A stretch of DNA of 10,810 bases from Burkholderiales bacterium (GTDB lineage: Bacteria > Pseudomonadota > Gammaproteobacteria > Burkholderiales > CAIKXV01), in the NCBI GenBank assembly GCA_014379045.1, contig JACMMK010000281.1, positions 1-10,810 of the forward strand. Direction: 5' to 3'. Shown piece after piece: positions 5,724 through 10,810 of the stretch; position 1 is the first letter of the stretch; every line of letters begins with the position of its first letter. The position numbers and the translations under genes are program-made. The notes under the pieces were generated by a model. That model saw nothing but the letters and a program-made list of their open reading frames with translations. It made no database searches and was not told the DNA's origin.

Positions 5724-6496
5724 GATGAACCGGGAGCAAGCAATTCACGTGCCGAGGTAACGCGCAAGAACTCGGTCAGACGTGCACCTTTCGGGAACGC
5801 TTCACCGAACGCGGGTCGCGCGCGCAGGCGCTCGAACCACGCGGCAAACGCGGGCCGCTTGCCATCGTTCCAAAGGTCATCCAGCCCCAGATCGGCCATC
5901 CGGTCGACCAGCGGCGCGACCACGATGTCAGCCAGCGAATAAGTCTCGCCTAGCAACCAGGGGCCGCGGACGAGTGCCGCATCCATCCGGTGCACAGCCG
6001 AGGAAAGTTGTTCGACGGACGCTTCGAGATCGGACGTGCTGAAACCCTTCGGTCCCATCCGGCGATAGAAATGCTTGCGCAGCGGCCGGATGTCGGCCTG
6101 TTCACGGCGGAAACGCTCTTCGTCCAGCCCGTCGAAGCGGCTCAGGAACGCGCCGTTGAAAGACGGCACGCGCACCGCCGCGGTCGGCACCTCTTCGAAG
6201 TAGCGCATCCAGGTGCGCATCCTGGCACGCTCCAGCGCTGGACGCGGTGTGAGCCGAACCTCGGGAAACTGTTCATCGAGGTATTCACAGATCACGCTCG
6301 AATCGAGGACGATCGCCCCGTCGTGAACCAGCGTCGGCACCACGCCGTTCGGATTCAGCTTCAGGTACCAGTCGGTCAGATGCTCCTTGCGGTCGATCGC
6401 CACCAGCCGGCTGTCGAACGCCAGAGACTTCTCGGCCAGGCACAGGCGCACCTTCTGGCTGCAGGTGGAATGCATCGCATGGTAGAGCTCGATCAT
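5720..6496 (-). CDS. Glutathione S-transferase, LigF/beta-etherase-like
   Basis: This 258-aa cytosolic GST has an N-terminal thioredoxin-like domain (about 1-78) and an all-helical C-terminal domain (about 88-225). The cis-Pro glutathione site is visible as NGVVPTLVHDG, followed by VLDSSVICEYLDEQFP, where the SS-x-ICEYL stretch contacts glutathione. The ordering ICEYL...RP....RARMR-x-W and the total length closely resemble LigF, the sphingomonad enzyme that cleaves beta-aryl ether bonds of lignin dimers (257 aa). Aligning from the shared LY strand puts Ser13 (in HSTCSQK) at the LigF catalytic-Ser position. GAGGAGCGG precedes the start by about 8 bases. Neighbours are a dead and a live Bug receptor gene. 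A role in ether cleavage, dehalogenation or isomerisation is plausible. Similarity to LigF is from memory and the substrate is unproven. Confidence 0.85.
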   Translation of the reverse strand: MIELYHAMHSTCSQKVRLCLAEKSLAFDSRLVAIDRKEHLTDWYLKLNPNGVVPTLVHDGAIVLDSSVICEYLDEQFPEVRLTPRPALERARMRTWMRYFEEVPTAAVRVPSFNGAFLSRFDGLDEERFRREQADIRPLRKHFYRRMGPKGFSTSDLEASVEQLSSAVHRMDAALVRGPWLLGETYSLADIVVAPLVDRMADLGLDDLWNDGKRPAFAAWFERLRARPAFGEAFPKGARLTEFLRVTSARELLAPGSS

Positions 6497-6521
6497 CGAA
6501 CCGCTCCTCGAAATGTGCGCT

Positions 6522-6828
6522 TCATTCGGCCTTCACCCCCGCGTTTTTCGCCAGCTTCGCATCGTGGTCGACTTCGGCCACTCTGCCTATGCGGCAACGC
6601 CGAGACGAGGTTGACGATCATCAGCGACCTCCCCGCCCGGCAACGCCGACACCGCCGCCGGTGCGCCGTTGTACGCCGCGTGCACGACGTCCACACCGGC
6701 CGTCCGCTCGAATTGCTGAACATCGGGTCTTTCAATCGGTGGATGAAGCGCACGCTGAAAAGGGTGGCCCGGAGCCAATCGTCGCACGCGAGGGCCATCG
6801 CGAACAGCGTGGTGCACGCCAGTCGCAC
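6522..6828 (-). pseudogene. Decayed Bug/TctC receptor gene spread over three frames
   Basis: No complete gene lies between the neighbouring Bug and GST genes, yet pieces of a Bug protein occur here in the correct order. (a) From GTG 6828: VRLACTTLFAMALA, signal-peptide-like, with TAGGA of the upstream stop as a possible SD. (b) At 6712-6626, a second frame: FERTAGVDVVHAAYNGAPAA... to GGEV, matching FKRVAGVDMVHIPYKGAAPAL of the adjacent Bug protein. (c) At 6621-6574, a third frame relative to b: MIVNLVSALPHRQSGR, the next conserved stretch. (d) At 6581-6522: VAEVDHDAKLAKNAGVKAE then TGA, a typical Bug tail, in yet another frame. Only about 300 of the usual 980 bases remain, so at least two deletions and a frameshift are needed. 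It is almost certainly non-functional and probably arose from a duplicated receptor gene. Confidence 0.75.
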
Positions 6829-6838
6829 GGGCTGCGTC

Positions 6839-7858
6839 CTACTCCGGCTTGACCCCCAGCTCCTTGATCAGCCGCCCCCACTTCGCGATCTCCGACTGGA
6901 TATACGCGGCGAACTGCTCCGGTGTGCTGCTCGCCGGGTCGGCGCCCTGCTCGGCGAACTTGGCGCGAATCTCCGGCAATGCCAGCGCCTTGATGATCTC
7001 GGCATGCAGGCGCGCGATCAGCTCTTTCGACGCACCGGCGGGGGTCAGGATGCCCCACCACGAGACGACGTCGAAATCCGCGAAGCCGGCTTCCGCGACC
7101 GTTGGGATGTCGGGCATCGATGAAGAACGTTTCAGACTGGTCACCGCCACGCGGCGCAAGCGCCCGCCCTTGACGAAAGGCTGCGCGGAAATCGGCGAGG
7201 TGAAGTACAGATGCGCATGGCCGGCCACCACATCGGTCAGCGCGGGAGCCGCGCCCTTGTACGGGATGTGCACCATGTCGACGCCGGCGACGCGCTTGAA
7301 CAGTTCGCCGGCAAGGTGTCCCGCCGTGCCACTGCCCGATGACGCGTAGTTCAACGCGCCAGGCTTCGATTTCGCCAGCACGACGAGGTCACGGACAGTG
7401 CGTACCGGCAGCGACGGATGCACGACGAGCATGTTCGGTGTGGTCGCAACCAGCGTCACCGGGGCGAAATCCCTGACCGGGTCGAACGGCATGCGCGTCA
7501 TCAGGCTCACGTTGATCGTGAGATTGCTCGCCTGCCCCATCAACAACGTATAGCCGTCGGGCGAGGCCTTGGCCACGAGCTCGGCACCCAGATTGCCCGC
7601 GGCGCCGGCGCGATTCTCGATGAGGAACGTCTGCCCCATCGTCTCGCCGAGTTTCTGGCCGAGGATGCGCGCGAGGATGTCGTTGGCACCACCCGGCGGA
7701 TAGGGCGAGATCAGGCGCACCGGCTTCGACGGGTAGGTCTGTGCCGACGCGCCGCCGACGGCCACCAATGCCGCGAATCCGAGCCTTGCCAAGAGGGCGG
7801 GTGCGATCGCGCGTGGAAGCCGTGGGTGCCCGCGAGGGGCGTTCATCGACAAGGTCAT
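6839..7858 (-). CDS. Bug/TctC-family periplasmic solute receptor (upstream copy)
   Basis: This is a complete 339-aa Bug receptor. The N-terminus is longer than usual: MTLSMNAPRGHPRLPRA, then a hydrophobic stretch and cleavage ASA|QTYPSKP at about residue 39. The standard body follows with ISPYPPGGANDILARILGQ, LNYASSGSGTAGHLAGELF and VHIPYKGAAPALTDVVAGH. The C-terminus QSEIAKWGRLIKELGVKPE is intact. ATG 7858 was chosen because GGAGG lies five bases upstream and because it overlaps the TGA of the DUF35 gene as ATGA; a second ATG at 7846 would also keep the signal peptide. Its place directly after an acyl-CoA-type catabolic module suggests it captures that module's substrate in the periplasm for a TTT permease encoded elsewhere. 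It is clearly divergent from the copy at 4746-5723, so the two probably bind different ligands. Confidence 0.93.
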   Translation of the reverse strand: MTLSMNAPRGHPRLPRAIAPALLARLGFAALVAVGGASAQTYPSKPVRLISPYPPGGANDILARILGQKLGETMGQTFLIENRAGAAGNLGAELVAKASPDGYTLLMGQASNLTINVSLMTRMPFDPVRDFAPVTLVATTPNMLVVHPSLPVRTVRDLVVLAKSKPGALNYASSGSGTAGHLAGELFKRVAGVDMVHIPYKGAAPALTDVVAGHAHLYFTSPISAQPFVKGGRLRRVAVTSLKRSSSMPDIPTVAEAGFADFDVVSWWGILTPAGASKELIARLHAEIIKALALPEIRAKFAEQGADPASSTPEQFAAYIQSEIAKWGRLIKELGVKPE

Positions 7859-8295
7859 GCATCCTCCGATCGGGGTTCGAACATGGGCAAGGTGATCTCG
7901 TCCGATGCGCGCCGGAACACGACGCGTACCGGCAACCCGATCGCCACCGTCGCAGGCGCGCAATTGACGAGATTCGTCATCAGGTGCGGCCCCTCGTCCA
8001 GCGCGACGGTCGCCACGACATAGGGGACATCCGGCGCGAACGCCGGGCTCGGTGCGCGGTGGACGACGGTGAACGAATAGACCTCGCCGTTGCCCGTGCA
8101 CGCGCTCCACTCGAGCCGGGCCGAGCCGCACTGCGGGCAAAGCGTGCGCGGATAGAAATGGAAGTGGTCGCACTCGAGGCATCGCGGCATCACGAGCCGA
8201 TGCGCGCGTGCGGCTGCCCAATACGGCTCGGTCGCCGCATCGGGTACCGGCAGCGGGCGCTCGACGACGTGGTTCATGACAGGCCCCTCGCTCAT
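7855..8295 (-). CDS. DUF35 zinc-ribbon/OB-fold protein (thiolase partner)
   Basis: This 146-aa protein has an N-terminal helix (PDAATEPYWAAARAHRLVMPRC), a rubredoxin-like zinc ribbon with Cys39-x2-Cys42 and Cys53-x2-Cys56, and a C-terminal OB fold (about 63-135: GEVYSFTVVHRAP, PYVVATVALDEGP, GLPVRVVF). DUF35 proteins form complexes with thiolase-fold enzymes, for example the ChsH2 DUF35 domain with the Ltp2 aldolase in steroid side-chain degradation, and archaeal HMG-CoA synthase/thiolase assemblies. The gene overlaps the thiolase-like gene as ATGA (8292-8295), so a stable complex is likely. GGAGG seven bases upstream supports ATG 8295; ATG 8277 is a weaker alternative. The Cys pattern is complete, so zinc binding is expected. 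Its job is presumably to bridge or shape the acyl-CoA site of its partner. Confidence 0.9.
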   Translation of the reverse strand: MSEGPVMNHVVERPLPVPDAATEPYWAAARAHRLVMPRCLECDHFHFYPRTLCPQCGSARLEWSACTGNGEVYSFTVVHRAPSPAFAPDVPYVVATVALDEGPHLMTNLVNCAPATVAIGLPVRVVFRRASDEITLPMFEPRSEDA

Positions 8296-9458
8296 GCCTT
8301 CGCCTCCGCGCCCAGGATCAGCGTGCAGTGCACGCTGATCACGCCACCGTTGCCGTGCACGAGCGCGACCTTGGCATCGGGCACCTGGCGCGGACCCGCA
8401 TGGCCGCGCAGTTGACGCACGCCCTCGAGCACATGGAAGAATCCGCCGCCCAGGCCGGGATGGCCCGCCGAGAGCAGCCCCCCGTGGGTGGTGACCGGCA
8501 ATTCGCCGCCGAGTGCAATGCGTCCGCCCTCGACGAACGAACCGCCTTCGCCCTTGTGGCAAAAGCCGAGGTCTTCCAGTTCAACGATGACGGTGATCGT
8601 GAAGCAGTCGTAGATCTGCGCCACATCGATGTCAGCGGGTGTCAACCCCGCGGAGCGAAACGCGTCGAGTCCGGAATCGACCGCACCGGTGGTGGTGAGT
8701 TCGGTGTCGCCGATATGACTGTGACGCAAACCATAGCCCTGGCCGAGCAGGTGCACGGGTTTTCCAGGCAGATCGCGCGCCCTCTCGGCGCACGTGACGA
8801 TCGCCGCCGCCGCCCCGTCGGAGACGATCGCGCAGTCGAGGATATGCAGCGGCGAGGTGATCATCTTCGACGACAGCACGTCGTGCACGGTGATCGGTTC
8901 ACGCTTGTGCGCGTTCGGATTCAGGCTCGCGTGATGGCGGATCGCCACCGCCACCTCGGCCAGCTGCTCGGGCGTGGTGCCGTATTCGTGCATGTGGCGT
9001 TGCGCGACCAGCGCGTACAGCGACGGCACCAACGGGCCGTACGGCACCTCGAACTGGGGATGCGCACTGCCGCCTTCGGCCATCTTGCGCACTGCGGTCG
9101 AGCGCGTGCCATGCGAGAGCAGGTTCTGACCGGCCACGCAGAGCACTGTCGAGCACTGCCCGCTCGCCACCGCCATCGCCGCCTGGTGGATCATCGCCGC
9201 ACCCGACGCTCCGGCGAGGTCGACCGTCGACAGGTAGGCGGGCTGGACGCCCAGATGATGCGCGACGACACCCGCAGGCATGTTCCAGTGCTCGACCCGC
9301 ACCGGCGTGGTCAACAGCCCGTCGATGTCCGACATCTTCAACCCCGCATCGGCCAGGGCGGCCTGTGCGGCATCGGCCTGCAGTTGCAGCGCGGAGCGAT
9401 CCCCCACCTTGCCCACCCGGCTCTCGCCGATGCCTACGATCACCGCGTACTGGTTCAT
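8292..9458 (-). CDS. Thiolase-fold (SCP2-thiolase-like) protein lacking the nucleophilic Cys
   Basis: This 388-aa thiolase-superfamily protein has SCP2-thiolase/lipid-transfer-like architecture. Landmarks are VIVGIGESRVGKVGDRSALQ at the N-terminus, the active-site loop STVDLAGASGAAM (77-89), YDCFTITVIVELEDLGF (from 283), GHP with His333, and VALVHGNGG with His368. Classical thiolases have Cys in the C-A-(S/T)-G loop; here that position is Gly83, so ordinary thiolytic acyl transfer is unlikely. The C-terminal Cys is replaced by His, as in SCP2-thiolases. Cys-less members coupled to DUF35 proteins include Ltp2, a retro-aldolase cutting steroid side chains. The fit with acyl-CoA dehydrogenase and acyl-CoA synthetase neighbours suggests carbon-carbon cleavage of a CoA ester. 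ATG 9458 follows the dehydrogenase stop by seven bases; longer upstream starts would overlap that gene extensively. Confidence 0.88.
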   Translation of the reverse strand: MNQYAVIVGIGESRVGKVGDRSALQLQADAAQAALADAGLKMSDIDGLLTTPVRVEHWNMPAGVVAHHLGVQPAYLSTVDLAGASGAAMIHQAAMAVASGQCSTVLCVAGQNLLSHGTRSTAVRKMAEGGSAHPQFEVPYGPLVPSLYALVAQRHMHEYGTTPEQLAEVAVAIRHHASLNPNAHKREPITVHDVLSSKMITSPLHILDCAIVSDGAAAAIVTCAERARDLPGKPVHLLGQGYGLRHSHIGDTELTTTGAVDSGLDAFRSAGLTPADIDVAQIYDCFTITVIVELEDLGFCHKGEGGSFVEGGRIALGGELPVTTHGGLLSAGHPGLGGGFFHVLEGVRQLRGHAGPRQVPDAKVALVHGNGGVISVHCTLILGAEAKA

Positions 9459-9465
9459 CAGTGTC

Positions 9466-10641
9466 TCAATCCTCGATCCTGATGCCGCGCAGCAGATCGC
9501 GCGCGATGACGATTCGCTGGATCTCCGAAGCGCCTTCGCCGACCCGGTAGTGACGCACATCGCGGTAGAAGCGCTCGACAGGGAAACCGCGGATCACGCC
9601 CATGCCACCGTGAATCTGCACCGCACGGTCGGCGACGCGCCCGACCATCTCGGAGCAGAACAGCTTGCACATGCTGCCCGCCGAGCCGACTTTCTCGCCG
9701 CGCTCGAGCCGTCGCAGCACGTCGTAGCAGAGCGCGCGCGCAGCCGCGATATCGACGGCGGAGTCGGCCAGCATCCACTGGATCGCCTGGCGCTCGGCGA
9801 GCAGCTTGCCGAACGTGCGGCGCGTCTTCGCATGCTCGATCGAGCGCTCGACCAGCGACTCGGCGGCACCGACACAGGAGCACGACACCGACATCCTGCC
9901 GTCGTTGAGGGACCCCATCGCGACCTTGAAGCCGTTGCCGACCTCGCCGACGACTGCACTCGCGGGCAGCACGCAATCCTCGAACGTGAGTTCGGCGAGC
10001 TTGATCGCATCGGTCGCGATCGTGGTGTCGACACGCGTCACCGCGAAGCCCGGCATGCCCTGCTCGACCAGGAAGGCGGTGATCCCGCCGCGCGCGCGTT
10101 TCTCCGGATCGGTCACCGCCATCACCATGATCACGTCGGCGACATGGCCCCCGCTGATGTAATGCTTGCGGCCGTTCAATACCCAGCCCTCGCCGCGCGG
10201 CTCGGCGCGGGTGCGCATACTCGCCGCGTCCGAGCCGGCCTCGGGTTCGGTCAGCGCGAAGCCGGATTTGAGCTGGCCTGCTGCAAACCCGCGCAGGAAC
10301 CGGTCTTTCTGCGCGAGCGTTCCATGACGGGTGATCGCCATCGGCGTCATCCCGCTGCTGTAGTTTGCTGCGATCGTGAACGCGCGATGCAGTCGGCTGA
10401 ATTCCTCGAGCGCAATGCAGTACTGGAACAGCGTCAGACCGCCACCGCCGTACTCGACCGGCACGCGCATCCCACAGTAGCCGTGCTTCTGCATCAGCGC
10501 GATCACGGCAGGCGGGATCTCGCCGGTGCGGTCGATCTCCTCCGCCCACGGCGCGAGCTCGCGCTCGGTGAAACGGCGCACGGCGGCGCGCATCGCGACG
10601 AGGTCCTCGCTCAGTTCAATGTCGAGAGCCGGAGTTTCCAT
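9466..10641 (-). CDS. Acyl-CoA dehydrogenase family flavoenzyme
   Basis: This 391-aa enzyme is expected to introduce an alpha,beta double bond into an acyl-CoA using FAD and pass electrons to ETF. The all-helical N-domain (about 1-122), beta-domain (about 123-235) and C-terminal helical domain are all present. Motifs include FALTEPEAGSDAASMRT (128-144, the FAD/substrate region), WVLNGRKHYISGG (153-165), HAKTRRTFGKLLAERQAIQW (270-289), IHGGMGVIRGFPVERFYRD (343-361) and YRVGEGASEIQR, where Glu369 occupies the catalytic-base position of medium- and short-chain members. The length is typical. The start ATG 10641 has AAGGCGAGG immediately upstream and overlaps the 3' end of the acyl-CoA synthetase gene by 26 bases. 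The acyl specificity cannot be inferred. It probably supplies the desaturation step for the thiolase-like/DUF35 pair downstream. Confidence 0.95.
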   Translation of the reverse strand: METPALDIELSEDLVAMRAAVRRFTERELAPWAEEIDRTGEIPPAVIALMQKHGYCGMRVPVEYGGGGLTLFQYCIALEEFSRLHRAFTIAANYSSGMTPMAITRHGTLAQKDRFLRGFAAGQLKSGFALTEPEAGSDAASMRTRAEPRGEGWVLNGRKHYISGGHVADVIMVMAVTDPEKRARGGITAFLVEQGMPGFAVTRVDTTIATDAIKLAELTFEDCVLPASAVVGEVGNGFKVAMGSLNDGRMSVSCSCVGAAESLVERSIEHAKTRRTFGKLLAERQAIQWMLADSAVDIAAARALCYDVLRRLERGEKVGSAGSMCKLFCSEMVGRVADRAVQIHGGMGVIRGFPVERFYRDVRHYRVGEGASEIQRIVIARDLLRGIRIED

Positions 10642-10810
10642 CCTCGCCTTTCATGACGATCAGGGCGTCGACCACCTTCGCGCCGGCGCCGCGTTCGAAC
10701 AGCACGAGCGGATTGATGTCGAGCTCCGCAATCCGGTCCGACAGATCGTGGCCGAGCCACGATACGCGCACGATGAGATCGCACAGCGCCTCGATGTCGC
10801 GCGCGGCGGC
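10616..10810 (-). CDS. ATP-grasp acyl-CoA synthetase (acetate-CoA ligase family), C-terminal end only
   Basis: The frame enters from the right edge and ends at TGA 10616, giving 64 residues. It contains LGHDLSDRIAELDINPL-V and KVVDALIVMK. The ELDINPL(V/I) strand followed by a VDALI strand is the hallmark end of the ATP-grasp domain in NDP-forming acyl-CoA synthetases (acetyl-CoA synthetase ADP-forming type, Pat/Acs-like). In catabolic clusters such proteins activate carboxylic acids to CoA thioesters. The last 26 bases overlap the start of the acyl-CoA dehydrogenase gene, so the two are coupled. After VMK there is a short hydrophilic extension (GEDGNSGSRH) that falls in the overlap. Most of the protein lies outside the window, so domain order and activity cannot be judged. 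Confidence 0.8.
   Translation of the reverse strand, partial: AAARDIEALCDLIVRVSWLGHDLSDRIAELDINPLVLFERGAGAKVVDALIVMKGEDGNSGSRH

Noticed and set aside
5990..7123. 377-codon open frame on the + strand across GST, Bug pseudogene and Bug gene
   Set aside because: It crosses three clearly identified - strand loci and has no family sequence.
7859..8221. N-terminal extension of the upstream Bug receptor to 460 residues
   Set aside because: It would place the signal peptide internally and overlap the DUF35 gene. ATG 7858 with GGAGG restores a normal secreted protein.
8296..8562. N-terminal extension of the DUF35 protein
   Set aside because: The added part is Arg/Gly-rich antitypical sequence overlapping the thiolase-like gene. 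ATG 8295 has a GGAGG site and an ATGA junction.
8328..9482. 384-codon open frame on the + strand
   Set aside because: It is antisense to the thiolase-like gene, Arg/His-rich and without recognisable motifs, so it is a GC-driven shadow.
9280..10656. 458-codon open frame on the + strand
   Set aside because: It lies antisense to the thiolase-like and acyl-CoA dehydrogenase genes, which have full family motifs. Such mirror frames are expected in high-GC DNA, and its product is His/Arg-rich without any domain.

Overview
The window is high-GC DNA with strong G/C preference at third codon positions. It carries several Bug/TctC-type periplasmic receptors, a family greatly expanded in Burkholderiales and relatives, so a betaproteobacterium of that order (a Bordetella/Variovorax/Cupriavidus-like soil or environmental lineage) is the best guess. 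There is no rRNA or other taxonomic marker to confirm this. I see no tRNA, rRNA, CRISPR array, transposase or phage gene.

Layout. (1) Positions 1-1374, + strand: the last 19 codons of a Bug/TctC receptor, followed 17 bases later by a complete amidase-signature hydrolase. (2) Positions 1458-2795, - strand, convergent with the amidase: an 82-aa secreted protein, a membrane-anchored YkuD-type L,D-transpeptidase, and a 72-aa basic protein whose start lies inside the transpeptidase gene. (3) Positions 2876-3298, + strand: a four-helix DoxX-like membrane protein, divergent from the 82-aa gene across 80 bases containing a perfect 16-base palindrome. (4) Positions 3446-10810, all - strand: a long catabolic gene cluster entering from the right edge.

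Read in its direction of transcription, the cluster is: the end of an ATP-grasp acyl-CoA synthetase, an acyl-CoA dehydrogenase, a thiolase-fold protein that has lost its nucleophilic Cys, a DUF35 zinc-ribbon/OB-fold partner, a Bug receptor, a decayed Bug receptor, a LigF-like glutathione transferase, another Bug receptor, a cupin-like remnant, and a 4,5-dihydroxyphthalate-decarboxylase-like (Pht5-like) protein. Three junctions are 4-base ATGA stop/start overlaps, so this is very probably one operon.

Together the cluster suggests uptake and CoA-dependent breakdown of an organic acid. Bug proteins would capture it in the periplasm, the synthetase would activate it, the dehydrogenase would desaturate it, and the thiolase-like/DUF35 pair would cleave or acyl-transfer the chain. 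The GST and Pht5-like protein would process an aromatic or ether-bearing substrate or product. The substrate cannot be read from the sequence. The most interesting points are the Cys-less thiolase paired with DUF35, its association with a beta-etherase-like GST and a Pht5-like protein, and the evidence of gene decay (a Bug pseudogene scattered over three frames, a headless cupin, and a possible truncated operon end near 3300-3440).
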